Assembly (NCBI GenBank): GCA_014649355.1
Contig: BMSW01000008.1
Span: forward strand, 1 to 64,000
Source of the DNA: Streptomyces althioticus
GTDB taxonomy: Bacteria > Actinomycetota > Actinomycetes > Streptomycetales > Streptomycetaceae
DNA: 64,000 nucleotides
Direction: 5' to 3'
Shown here: positions 1 to 16,007 of the stretch, piece after piece
Layout: every line of letters begins with the position of its first letter
Position numbering within the stretch: position 1 is the first letter of the stretch
Made by a program: the position numbers and the translations under genes
Notes under the pieces: model-generated
Seen by the model: only the letters and a program-made list of their open reading frames with translations
Told to the model about the DNA's origin: nothing
Databases searched by the model: none

Positions 1-7786
<7,786 letters not shown>

Positions 7787-7794
<8 letters not shown>

Positions 7795-8662
7795 CCTGAC
7801 CAGCGGCACGCTGCGCACCGTGCCCGCCAGCCGGACCTGGTACGACATCCTCAACCCCGGCGCCCCGGGCACCCCGGTGGTCACCGTCCACGGCGGCCCG
7901 GGGACCCCCCACGATTATCTGCGGCCCCTCGCCGAAGCGCTGCCTGGCCATCCCGTCGTGGTTTACGACCAGTCCGGCTGCGGCCGCTCCGCACAGCGGC
8001 CCGCCGACGGGCGGCCCTGGCAGCTGGAGCACTTCGTCGACGAGCTGGAGGTTCTCGTCGGCTCGCTGGGCCTCGAACGCTTCCACCTCCTCGGGCACTC
8101 CTTCGGCACCATGATCGCCTGCGACTTTGCCCTGCGCGGCAGGCATCGCCCCGACTGGCTGATCCTCGTCTCACCCGTGCTCAACGTCCGCAAGTACGAG
8201 GAGGACATGCGCCAGCTGCTGTTCCGGCTGCCCCCGGCCACCGCCCAGGCCATCAGCGACGCCCTGCGCACCTGCCGGTACGACACCGCCGCGTACCGCG
8301 AGGCGTCCCTTGTGTTCGCCGAGCGGCACATGTGCCGGACCGACTGGCCCGACGAACTGGTGGACGCCACCCTCGGCACCTCCACGCAGGTCCGCGACGC
8401 CCTGTGGGGCCCCACCGAGTTCCGCGTGACCGGCAACCTGCGCACCTACACGCGCAGCGACCGGCTGGCCGAACTGGACGTGCCCACCATCTTCGTGTGC
8501 GGAGAGCACGACTTCGTCCCGCCCCGGGCCTGCCAGGCGTATGCCCGGGCCGTGCCCCACGGACAGACCGCGGTCGTCCCGCACGCCTCCCACATGCCCC
8601 ATCTGGAGCAACCCACGGTGTTCGCCTCGGAGTTGCTCGCTCGGCTCGGCGGACCGGCGTGA
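7787..8662 (+). CDS. Alpha/beta hydrolase, proline iminopeptidase-like
   Basis: The 291-residue protein starts at GTG 7787 and overlaps the megasynthase stop by 8 bases, so the two are probably translated from one message. It shows the S33 peptidase pattern: HGGPG at residues 35-39 (oxyanion region), DQSGCGRS at 61-68, the nucleophile elbow GHSFG at 103-107 (Ser105), an acid in CGEHD and a final His in the ASHMPHLE segment. There is no signal peptide, so it acts in the cytosol. In natural-product clusters this family can trim an N-terminal residue from a precursor, release a stalled chain or hydrolyse a protecting acyl group. The sequence does not say which. Assignment to the fold is secure; the substrate is unknown. 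Confidence 0.88.
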
Positions 8663-8671
8663 GAAAACGAG

Positions 8672-8702
8672 TTGTGAACACCGGCGATCCTGGGCCTACG
8701 AT
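8672..8702 (+). promoter_or_regulatory. Possible sigma-70-like promoter
   Basis: TTGTGA (8672-8677) and TACGAT (8697-8702) are separated by 19 bases in the gap after the hydrolase. The spacing is one to two bases longer than ideal. It could drive the small ORF or the exporter downstream. Weak call from two hexamers only. Confidence 0.3.
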
Positions 8703-8856
8703 GAGAGACGACATCCTCGTCCAAGGGATCGCTTCAGAAGGGGTCACGTTGCAGTCGGCGTCACGCGCCACGGGTGGCGAGCGGGCGGGCCGCAGGCCGC
8801 GCAACGCGCAGGCCATCTGGTGGCCGCTGATTCGAAGACTCACCACGCACCGCTGA
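8701..8856 (+). CDS. Candidate small ORF of 51 codons upstream of the exporter
   Basis: ATG 8701 opens a 51-codon frame that starts MRDDILVQGIASEG and ends IWWPLIRRLTTHR, with two adjacent Trp codons and a basic tail. It is the only reading frame I can defend in the 342-base gap between hydrolase and exporter. No good Shine-Dalgarno is present and ATG 8701 overlaps the possible -10 hexamer, so translation would need another promoter or a later start. It may be a leader peptide, a relic or chance. The rest of the gap (8857-9004) is C-rich and shows no terminator. Confidence 0.22.
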   Translation: MRDDILVQGIASEGVTLQSASRATGGERAGRRPRNAQAIWWPLIRRLTTHR

Positions 8857-9004
8857 GCCCTGCCAAGAGCGCTGCCGCTCCGGCACGGCGCGGTTCGACG
8901 TGCCCATTTCACCTCATTCGGCCGGCCCCCGGCGCACCCGCGGTCCGTCGCCCCCTCGCGCGGACCCGGGACCCCCGCGGCCCGGCCCCTTCCCTCACGA
9001 GGCC

Positions 9005-10213
9005 ATGAACAAGAACAGATTCCTGCCCACGCTGCTGGTCGTGGCGCTGCTCGGCACCATCATCGAGCTGGACATGTCCGTGCCCAGCTTCCCCGACATC
9101 GCCCGGGCGCTGGACGCCTCCGAGTCGTCGGTCCAGCTGACCGTCACCTACAACTTCCTGGGCTACTGCCTGGGCGCCCTCGCCTACGGACCGCTGTCCG
9201 ACCGGTTCGGCCGGCGCGGCGTCATGCTGGTCGGCAACGGCATCATGCTGGCCGGCGCACTGGGCTGCGCGGTGGCGCCCAGCATCGAGTTCCTGCTGGT
9301 GTCCCGGTTCGTGCAGGGCATCGGCGCCAGCACCTCCGTCGTGCTCGTCTTCGTGATCATCGCGGACGTCTACGAGGGCACCCGGCTGCTGAAGATGTTC
9401 GGGCTCACCAACGCCGCCATGTCCACCTTCATGACGGCGGCCCCGGCGCTCGGCGGACTGGTCAACCGCACCCTCGGCTGGCGCGGCAACTACGCGGTGG
9501 TCTTCGCCGTCACTCTGGTGTCGCTGCTGCTGATGGCGCTGTTCCTGCCCGAGACCAAGGCCGAGCGGGTCAAGGTGAGCGCCCGGCAGGTGGCGGGCGA
9601 CTACCGCCGGCTGCTGCGCAGCGGCGAGTTCGTCGCCGCGTCGCTCGTCCCCAGCCTGCTCTTCGCCGCCTACATGGTCTTCATCGCCGCCAGTTCCTTC
9701 CTCTACACCGACACCTACGGTCTGTCCACGCTGGCGTTCGCGGGCAATCTGCTGGTCATCGTCGCGTCGTTCGCGGTCACCAGCCTCCTCGCCACCAAGA
9801 TCATGGAGCTGCTCGGCGGTCCCGGGCGCACCGTGGCGTGCAGCATCACCGCCACACTGGCCGGAGTCGCCCTGTTCCTCGCCCTCGGTGACGGGCCGGT
9901 GTCCACCACCGCGTCCCTCGCCGTCTTCTGCGTGGGCTTCGCCGCCGTCTACCCCATCGTCTTCGGCCGGTCCCTCCAGGTGTTCCCCGAGCTCCAGGGA
10001 GCGGCGTCCTCGCTGAACATGAGCGGCCGGGCGCTGCTGGTGACCGTGTTCACCGGCGCGGCCAGCAGCCTGTTCACCGGCGACGCCGTCGTTACCGCCG
10101 CAGTGATGGCGGTGGCCACCGTCGCGGCCGTACCGCTGGCCTTCCTCAGGCCCCGCACCCCCGCCGGCGAGCAGAGCCCGCCCCGGTCGGACGCCATGAC
10201 CGGGACCGGCTGA
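9005..10213 (+). CDS. MFS drug exporter, Bcr/CflA (DHA1) type
   Basis: This 402-residue polytopic membrane protein starts at ATG 9005 (MNKNRFLPTLL), preceded by ACGAGG; an upstream in-frame start would add a Pro/Arg-rich stretch that does not look like a membrane protein. The first segment carries ELDMSVPSFPDIARAL, typical of Bcr/CflA transporters, followed by the MFS motif A version LSDRFGRRGVM. About twelve hydrophobic segments are readable. It probably exports the cluster product by proton antiport and gives self-protection; that role is inferred from its place between the megasynthase and the tailoring genes. Confidence 0.88.
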   Translation: MNKNRFLPTLLVVALLGTIIELDMSVPSFPDIARALDASESSVQLTVTYNFLGYCLGALAYGPLSDRFGRRGVMLVGNGIMLAGALGCAVAPSIEFLLVSRFVQGIGASTSVVLVFVIIADVYEGTRLLKMFGLTNAAMSTFMTAAPALGGLVNRTLGWRGNYAVVFAVTLVSLLLMALFLPETKAERVKVSARQVAGDYRRLLRSGEFVAASLVPSLLFAAYMVFIAASSFLYTDTYGLSTLAFAGNLLVIVASFAVTSLLATKIMELLGGPGRTVACSITATLAGVALFLALGDGPVSTTASLAVFCVGFAAVYPIVFGRSLQVFPELQGAASSLNMSGRALLVTVFTGAASSLFTGDAVVTAAVMAVATVAAVPLAFLRPRTPAGEQSPPRSDAMTGTG

Positions 10214-10348
10214 GCCGGCCCGCCCTTCGGCTTCCCGTCACATCCCCCCGCGCGTGCGGGCGGCACCCTGCCGCCCGCACCCCCTGACCCGACGTCACAG
10301 GGCACGCCGGCCGTCTGCCGTGCCGGCGTACCCGGGAAGAGGCACGCC

Positions 10349-11323
10349 ATGTCCACCCTCCACCAGGAGAACGCCCCGTCCGAGCGCACGCTGTCCAGCC
10401 TGACCGCGCAGTACGCGGAGCGCTGGGAGGCCCGCTCGTCCGTCCGCACCCGTCCCCGCAAGACCATCGACTTCACGCAGAGCGGCTTCTTCTTCCCCGA
10501 GGACAAGCAGCCCCTGCTGCTCGCCAAGGAGGTACGGGACCTCGGACAGTCCGCCAAGGACGACATCCTCGTGCAGTCCTTCTACAAGTACCTGCACGAC
10601 ATCGTGAACCTGGAGATCAAGGAGATCGTCTCGGCCTGCTCCAAACTTCTGCACGGGGACCTGCCCGTGACGCTCACCGAGGAGACCAGGCTCAGCACGT
10701 ACTCGGTCATGATCGACGAGTACTACCACGTGTACATCGCCCAGGACATGATCCTCCAACTGCGGCAGCGCTACCCGCACCTGAGCGACATCGACTACGC
10801 GCTCCCGGACTCCCGGCGCGCGGTCAGCGAGATCCGCGCCAAGCTGGCCCCCCGCTACCACGATGTCTTCGAGATACTCGCCAACTGCTGCTTCGAGACG
10901 ACCCTCGTGCGCGAACTCGTCGAGTTCTTCAACAGCCCCGGCGTGCACCCCTCCATCAAGTACTACGTCAACGACCACATGAACGACGAGTCCCGCCACT
11001 ACGCGTTCTTCTTCGACCTGATGACCTACCTGTGGCGGGAGATCCCCGAGGACTACCGCGAGGCCATCGGCAGCCACCTGGCGGAGTTCGTCACCCTCTA
11101 CCTGTCCGTGGAGTCGGAGAAGCAGTTCAACGTCGAACTGCTCGCCACCCTCATCGGAGACCGGGAACAGGCCCGCACCTCCGTGGAGTCGCTCTACGCC
11201 GGATTCGAGATCACCCCCGACGTGCCCATCGTCAAGAACGTGCTGCGGGCCCTCGGCAACGCCGGAATGCTCGCCCACCCGGCCGTGCGCGACAGCTTCG
11301 CCCGCATCGGCTGGACGGTCTGA
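10349..11323 (+). CDS. AurF/CmlI-type diiron N-oxygenase
   Basis: The 324-residue protein has the complete ligand set of the p-aminobenzoate N-oxygenase family: Glu89, Glu124-x2-His127, Glu183, His210, Glu214, His217. The spacings (35, 3, 56, 27, 4, 3) match those of AurF (E101, E136, H139, E196, H223, E227, H230) to within one residue, as I remember that structure. AurF and CmlI convert an arylamine to hydroxylamine, nitroso and nitro groups with O2 and a reductant. The substrate here is not evident; a free amine on the NRPS-PKS product or a precursor is likely. It begins 135 bases after the exporter and lies 33 bases before the methyltransferase gene, in one orientation. No dedicated ferredoxin or reductase is visible in the window. 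Confidence 0.9.
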   Translation: MSTLHQENAPSERTLSSLTAQYAERWEARSSVRTRPRKTIDFTQSGFFFPEDKQPLLLAKEVRDLGQSAKDDILVQSFYKYLHDIVNLEIKEIVSACSKLLHGDLPVTLTEETRLSTYSVMIDEYYHVYIAQDMILQLRQRYPHLSDIDYALPDSRRAVSEIRAKLAPRYHDVFEILANCCFETTLVRELVEFFNSPGVHPSIKYYVNDHMNDESRHYAFFFDLMTYLWREIPEDYREAIGSHLAEFVTLYLSVESEKQFNVELLATLIGDREQARTSVESLYAGFEITPDVPIVKNVLRALGNAGMLAHPAVRDSFARIGWTV

Positions 11324-11356
11324 CACCCCCGCCCCGACACCCGGAGAGACCCCACC

Positions 11357-12274
11357 ATGGCATCCACCGTTTCCCACCACACCGGCACCAGAATCACCGA
11401 CGCGGCCTCGACCGAGCGGATCGCGGCGGACATCGAACACCGGCTGCGCGCCGCCGACCGGCTCGTCATGCCCCTGGAGGACACCCTCGAACTCCTCGAC
11501 CAGCTCCAGCAGTTCGAGCTGGGCCGCTTCCTGCTGCACAACCGCGGCCTCAACGGCTACTGGACGTCGTACATCTTCCGCAACCGACCCGAGGGCCCCG
11601 TCACCCCGCTGGAACACTGGCTGCTCAACAACTCCCTGCTGTGCCAGGCCCGCGAGCGCTACCACCGCTTCAGGAAATTGATCGCCGAGCACATCACCGA
11701 CGGCGCCACCCTCGCCTCCGTCCCGTGCGGCGTCATGGACGACCTGCTCGAACAGGACTACCGGAAGGTGACCGGCATCCGGCTGGTGGGCGTCGACCTC
11801 GACACCGAGTCCCTGCGCCACGCCGAGGAGAACGCCCGGCGCCACGGCCTCGCCGAGCACGCCACCTTCCGCCACGAGGACGCCTGGAACCTCACCGCCG
11901 AGGCGGAGTTCGACCTCGTCGTCAGCAACGGACTGAACATGTACGAGTCCGACCCGGCGCGGCTGACGGACCTGTACCGCGCCTTCCACAAGGCGCTGCG
12001 GCCCGGCGGCCGGCTGCTGATCAGCTTCCTGACCCCGCCGCCCCCGCCGCCCTGGGAGGCCCCCGAGCACGCCGCCGCCTGGGCCAAATACCGCATCAGC
12101 GAGGACGATCTGCGCCGCGAGCTGTCCATCATGGGCGACATCGTCCAGGCGACCTACCTCAACTTCTCCAGCGAGAGCGACGCCCGCTCCCAGCTGGAAG
12201 CGGCCGGTTTCACCGTCCAGGCGGTCCGCTACAACGCCGCCGGCGTACTGCCCATCGCCATCGCGGTCAAGTAG
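11357..12274 (+). CDS. SAM-dependent methyltransferase, class I, with helical N-terminal extension
   Basis: The 305-residue protein starts at ATG 11357 behind GGAGAGACC. The first 110 residues are helical and contain GRFLLHNRGLNGYW. Then comes a Rossmann-type methyltransferase core: TLASVPCGVMDDLL takes the place of the usual DxGxGxG loop, GVDLDTESL is the acidic strand-2 motif, HEDAWNL the motif II region, and LRPGGRLLISFL motif III. A run of prolines (PPPPPP) follows. The same layout occurs in uncharacterised bacterial methyltransferases, so the acceptor atom cannot be named. The 33-base spacing to the N-oxygenase suggests that both act on the same intermediate. It is probably a tailoring enzyme of the cluster. 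Confidence 0.8.
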   Translation: MASTVSHHTGTRITDAASTERIAADIEHRLRAADRLVMPLEDTLELLDQLQQFELGRFLLHNRGLNGYWTSYIFRNRPEGPVTPLEHWLLNNSLLCQARERYHRFRKLIAEHITDGATLASVPCGVMDDLLEQDYRKVTGIRLVGVDLDTESLRHAEENARRHGLAEHATFRHEDAWNLTAEAEFDLVVSNGLNMYESDPARLTDLYRAFHKALRPGGRLLISFLTPPPPPPWEAPEHAAAWAKYRISEDDLRRELSIMGDIVQATYLNFSSESDARSQLEAAGFTVQAVRYNAAGVLPIAIAVK

Positions 12275-12379
12275 TCCGCCACCGGGAGGAGAGCCGGGGT
12301 TCCGGGGTCGCCCGGGCCCCGGGCTCCCTCCCGGTCGCCGTACCCCCTCACCGAACCACTCCCTGGAGCCCTGCTTTCC

Positions 12380-13975
12380 GTGATCACCGCCACCGACCTC
12401 GAACTGCGCGTCGGCGCCCGCGTCCTGCTCCAGCCGTCGTCCTTCCGCATCGCCAAGGGCGACCGAATTGGCCTCGTCGGCCGCAACGGCGCGGGCAAAA
12501 CAACCCTCACCAAGTGCCTGGCCGGCGAAGGCCCCGCGGCCGGGGGCACCGTCACCCGCTCCGGGGCGCTCGGCTATCTGCCCCAGGACCCGCGCACCGG
12601 CGACCTGGATGTCCTGACACTGGACCGGATCCTGTCCGCCCGTGGACTGGACACCGTCATGCGGGCCATGCGCGACTGCCAGAACCGCCTCGCGGACGGA
12701 CCCCCCACCGCCCGGGAGAAGGCGCTGCGTGCCTACGAGCGGCTGGAGAGCGAGTTCCTCGCCAAGGGCGGGTACGCCGCCGAGGCCGAGGCCGCCACCA
12801 TCGCCGCCAGCCTCGGCCTGCCCGACCGGATCCTGGACCAGCCGCTGCGCACCCTGTCCGGCGGCCAGCGCAGGCGCGTCGAACTCGCCCGCATCCTGTT
12901 CTCCGACGCCGACGTACTGCTGCTGGACGAGCCCACCAACCACCTCGACGCCGACTCCATCCTGTGGCTGCGCGACTTCCTCAAGCGCTACCAGGGCGGA
13001 TTCGTCGTCATCTCGCACGACCTTGACCTGATCGAGACAGTCGTCAACAAGGTGTTCCACCTGGACGCGAACCGCTGCGCCCTGGACGTCTACAACATGG
13101 GCTGGACGCGGTACCAGGCCCAGCGCAGCGCTGACGAGCGCCGCCGCAGGCGGGAACGCAGCAACGCCGAGCGAAAGGCCGCCGCCCTTACCTATCAGGC
13201 CAACCGGCTGCGCGCGGGAACCAAGGCGGTCGCCGCGCAGAACATGGCCCGGCGCGCGGGACGACTGTTGGCGGGCCTGGAGGAGGAGCGGCGCGTCGAC
13301 AAGGTGGCCAGGCTCCGCTTCCCCGAACCGGCGCCCTGCGGCAGGACGCCACTGACCGCGGAGGGCCTGTCAAAGGCGTACGGCTCACTGGAGGTCTTTG
13401 CCAGCGTCGACCTGGCCATCGACAAGGGCTCCCGCGTGGTGATCCTCGGACTCAACGGGGCGGGGAAAACCACCCTGCTGCGGCTCCTGGCCGGCGTGGA
13501 GAAACCCGACACCGGCCAAGTGGTCGCGGGCCACGGCCTGAAGCTCGGCTACTACGCACAGGAGCACGAGAATCTGGACCCCGGCCGCACGGTGCTGGAG
13601 AACATGCGCGCGTCTGCACCCGGCCTGGACCTGGTGGAACTACGCAAGGTCCTCGGATCGTTCCTGTTCTCCGGCGACGATGTCAACAAGCCGACAGGTG
13701 TGCTGTCCGGGGGTGAGAAGACCCGACTGGCGCTCGCCACACTGGTGGTCTCCTCGGCCAATGTGCTGCTGCTCGACGAGCCGACCAACAACCTCGACCC
13801 GGCCAGCCGTGAAGAGATCCTCAGCGCGCTGCGTACCTACCAGGGCGCCGTCCTCCTAGTCACACACGACGAGGGCGCCGTCAAGGCACTCCAGCCGGAG
13901 CGCATCATCCTGCTGCCTGACGGCGTAGAGGACATGTGGAACGATACGTACGCCGATCTCGTGGCACTGGCCTGA
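12380..13975 (+). CDS. ABC-F family ATPase (two nucleotide-binding domains)
   Basis: A GTG start at 12380 gives 531 residues with two ABC domains and no membrane segments. Walker A motifs are GRNGAGKTT (residues 34-42) and GLNGAGKTT; the signatures are LSGGQRRR and LSGGEKTR; Walker B ends are LLLDEPTNHLD and LLLDEPTNNLD. Between the domains lies a long Arg/Lys/Ala-rich helical linker, the element with which ABC-F proteins reach the ribosomal P-site tRNA. The C-terminus (LPDGVEDMWNDTYADL) closely resembles the housekeeping ABC-F protein that I know from many Streptomyces, so this is probably a diverged extra copy. ABC-F proteins act on ribosomes and some give antibiotic resistance. Its place at the end of the cluster suggests self-resistance, but a housekeeping role is not excluded. 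Confidence 0.9.
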   Translation: MITATDLELRVGARVLLQPSSFRIAKGDRIGLVGRNGAGKTTLTKCLAGEGPAAGGTVTRSGALGYLPQDPRTGDLDVLTLDRILSARGLDTVMRAMRDCQNRLADGPPTAREKALRAYERLESEFLAKGGYAAEAEAATIAASLGLPDRILDQPLRTLSGGQRRRVELARILFSDADVLLLDEPTNHLDADSILWLRDFLKRYQGGFVVISHDLDLIETVVNKVFHLDANRCALDVYNMGWTRYQAQRSADERRRRRERSNAERKAAALTYQANRLRAGTKAVAAQNMARRAGRLLAGLEEERRVDKVARLRFPEPAPCGRTPLTAEGLSKAYGSLEVFASVDLAIDKGSRVVILGLNGAGKTTLLRLLAGVEKPDTGQVVAGHGLKLGYYAQEHENLDPGRTVLENMRASAPGLDLVELRKVLGSFLFSGDDVNKPTGVLSGGEKTRLALATLVVSSANVLLLDEPTNNLDPASREEILSALRTYQGAVLLVTHDEGAVKALQPERIILLPDGVEDMWNDTYADLVALA

Positions 13976-14000
13976 CAGACCGTACCCCCTGCACGTGACA

Positions 14001-14330
14001 CTACGAGGCGACAAGGATGCACCTCGACAGGGCCAGTCGCACAGAACCCCGATTCCGAACGTCGAAGACGCCGTGGGTGCGCTGCCACAAACCACCAGGC
14101 CGACCATACAAATCTGTGCATAGCCGACGTTCTGTCCATCGCGTCCCGAGCGAGGCGGACGGCCGAACGTCTCTACGTTCTCCTTCGTGCCGGGCAGGTC
14201 GAAGGACGTGTCGTCGATCGCGGTCAGCCGCCAGCCGCGATAGAAGGCGCCCTGTTTGCCCGGCGGGGGCAATCGGACGGCGCACCCGCGTGAACAACTG
14301 CCGCAGCGGCGCCACACCCGTCCGCGCTGC
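14001..14330 (-). pseudogene. IS4-type transposase fragment, frameshifted
   Basis: On the minus strand three short pieces in two alternating frames read like the middle of a Streptomyces IS4-family transposase. VAPLRQLFTRVRRP lies at about 14,315-14,270; AFYRGWRLTAIDDTSFDLP and following residues at about 14,255-14,100 contain the first catalytic Asp region; THGVFDVRNRG continues at about 14,090-14,001. Two compensating frameshifts join them. The N-terminal part and the C-terminal catalytic YREK region are missing and I see no intact terminal inverted repeats. It is dead debris between the biosynthetic cluster and the truncated NUDIX gene. Confidence 0.82.
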
Positions 14331-14457
14331 TGGAGGCCGGACGCCTGGCGGGCACCGGAGTGCTCACCGGCCGCGACCTTGCGTTCCGCCGCCGAAGCTT
14401 CTACCTCTACTACCGCGCGCCGAACGGCTCAGAGCTCGGAACGCCACGCCGGCCGCC

Positions 14458-14661
14458 ATGCAGGAACTCGCCGACCGGTACGACGAGGCGAAAGAGAAGC
14501 TGGCTGCCGTCACGAAAAGGCTCGCACACGGGCAAGCCTTCAGCGCCACGCTGCGGCGGATCGTCGCCGAGCTCGATTTGGAGCTCGCGCACGCCCGGGA
14601 GCAACTCGAACGGCCAGGGACCAGTCACCCGCCTTCCCGCCGCCCGTCGGCGTCCGGATGA
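14458..14661 (+). other. Coding-like fragment, possible mobile-element accessory protein
   Basis: A frame starting at ATG 14458 gives about 67 residues that look like a helical coiled coil (YDEAKEKLAAVTKRLAHG, then LDLELAHAREQLER) and end in a Pro/Ser-rich tail. Upstream, in another frame, RRRSFYLYYRAP faintly resembles the RSFLYRHP helix of helix-turn-helix accessory proteins found beside integrases. I do not recognise it with certainty. It is probably part of the same mobile-element debris as the transposase relic. Confidence 0.25.
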
Positions 14662-14730
14662 CTGCCCTCCCGTGAGGGCCGACATGCGCTCCGATGCAGC
14701 CGACACGTCGTTGCCCGACAACGCACTTGC

Positions 14731-15333
14731 CTAATGAACGGCCAGGAAATGCCAGGTGCTCGGCGCGAAGGCGGAGTCGTGGTGCCGCAGACCGAGCAGC
14801 ACGCGACCGGCCGGGTCCTCGAGGTAGAGGTGCACCCCGACGATGTGGCGGACGGCTCCCGCGCCGTGGCGGGCCGCGGCACTCGGCACCGTGGCCCGGC
14901 CGGTCGCGTGCCTGCGCACCAGGTCGCGGGTGTCCGGATGCATGCGGAGCCGGTCCAGGTCGTCCGGGCGGAACCAGCGCAGCATCACTCCCTCCGTGAG
15001 CGGCAGCCGCGCGGGGTCGCCGTCCCACCGCCCCGCGTAGACCCGAACCGACGCGTGCCCGCTGCCGTCGTCGAGCGCTCCGGTGACGGCGAAGGGCTCC
15101 AGGACGGGCAGGTCCAGTCCCGCTTCCTCCCGCAGTTCCCGCCGGACGGTGTCCTCCAAGGACCGGTCTCCGGGCTCGCGTGCGCCGCCGAGCAGCGACC
15201 AGCACCCGGGCTCGCGTATCCCGGGGACGTCGTCCCGCAGGTGCAGCAGATACTCCCCGTCGCCGTTGTGGATCAGGGCGGAGGCGATCCGTGGGTCCTC
15301 CTTCCGCGGAGGGACCGGCTCGGCGGGGCCCAT
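14731..15333 (-). CDS. NUDIX hydrolase, truncated inside a second NUDIX domain
   Basis: The 200-residue product starts at ATG 15333. Residues 14-130 form one NUDIX domain with the box LLGGAREPGDRSLEDT followed by RELREEAGL (about 48-73); the first box Glu is Asp and there is one extra residue before RE, so the box is a variant. From residue 163 the sequence restarts as a second NUDIX domain (HIVGVHLYLEDPAGRVLLG, then STWHF) and stops at 200, before any second NUDIX box. The stop lies where mobile-element debris begins, so I read this as a tandem-NUDIX gene that lost its 3' half. The family hydrolyses nucleoside diphosphate derivatives. The start overlaps the upstream gene stop (ATGA). Confidence 0.78.
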   Translation of the reverse strand: MGPAEPVPPRKEDPRIASALIHNGDGEYLLHLRDDVPGIREPGCWSLLGGAREPGDRSLEDTVRRELREEAGLDLPVLEPFAVTGALDDGSGHASVRVYAGRWDGDPARLPLTEGVMLRWFRPDDLDRLRMHPDTRDLVRRHATGRATVPSAAARHGAGAVRHIVGVHLYLEDPAGRVLLGLRHHDSAFAPSTWHFLAVH

Positions 15334-16007
15334 CAGGCGGCCCGGCCGAAGCGGGACGGACGGGCGGGCAGTTGGAGCAGCTCGTGCAGGGCCACGCCGT
15401 CCTCGGCCCAGCGCCTCAGCCGGTCCCTGTCCACCCAGCGCACCCCGTGCTGGTCCCCCCAGTCCCTCGCGTCCCGGGTGAAGGTCCCGTTGGTGACGAC
15501 GACCGCGTGGCGGGCCCGGTGGACGGGACCCGCGGTGCCGTTCACCTCGTACATGACCCGCACGCCGACCTTTCCGCCGACCGTGGTGTGCTTGGCCTGG
15601 ACGACCAGCCGCCCCAGACGCGCGTGCTCGCCTATCACGTCGGCCGCCTGGTCTCCCCGGCCGCCCACGCGGCGCGCCCCCCAGCCGTCGCGGACCAGCA
15701 GTCTCCGCAGCGCTTCCTCGAAGGCCCGGTCGTCCCCGGCGTCCAACTCCGCCAGGGTGACGCGGAGGACGGCCAGTCTCTCCGCCGCCGCCCGCCCGGC
15801 GGCGATCGAGCGCCCGGTGTGCCAGGCGGCGGCAACCCCGGTGAGTACGACGAGCGTCAGGACGACGGGCCACGCATCCAGCAGCACGGCCGCCGCGTGG
15901 ACCGCCACCTGTACGGCCAGTACGAGGACCGCGACCCCGACCACACAGGCCGACGCGACGTCGACCGTCCCCCGAGGACGGCGCAGACGCACCCGCATCC
16001 TCCTCAT
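15333..16007 (-). CDS. Membrane-anchored restriction endonuclease-like protein (Mrr catalytic domain)
   Basis: The 224-residue protein begins MRRMRVRLRRPRG; a start three codons later is also possible. Two hydrophobic segments (about residues 16-40 and 46-62) form a hairpin anchor and the rest is a cytosolic Mrr-type nuclease domain. PD-(D/E)xK elements are visible: the helix Glu97/98, the GxGDQAADVI strand with Asp123, and VVQAKHT with Gln137 and Lys139. The C-terminal VVVTNGTFTRDARDWG segment is typical of the family. Membrane-tethered Mrr nucleases are common in Streptomyces and their targets are mostly unknown. Its start overlaps the stop of the small upstream gene and its stop overlaps the NUDIX start, so the three are translationally coupled. 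Confidence 0.85.
   Translation of the reverse strand: MRRMRVRLRRPRGTVDVASACVVGVAVLVLAVQVAVHAAAVLLDAWPVVLTLVVLTGVAAAWHTGRSIAAGRAAAERLAVLRVTLAELDAGDDRAFEEALRRLLVRDGWGARRVGGRGDQAADVIGEHARLGRLVVQAKHTTVGGKVGVRVMYEVNGTAGPVHRARHAVVVTNGTFTRDARDWGDQHGVRWVDRDRLRRWAEDGVALHELLQLPARPSRFGRAA

Noticed and set aside
10295..13060. A 921-codon open frame on the minus strand
   Set aside because: It lies antisense to the N-oxygenase, methyltransferase and ABC-F genes, all of which have clear family motifs; its translation is Gly/Val/Asp-rich without motifs.
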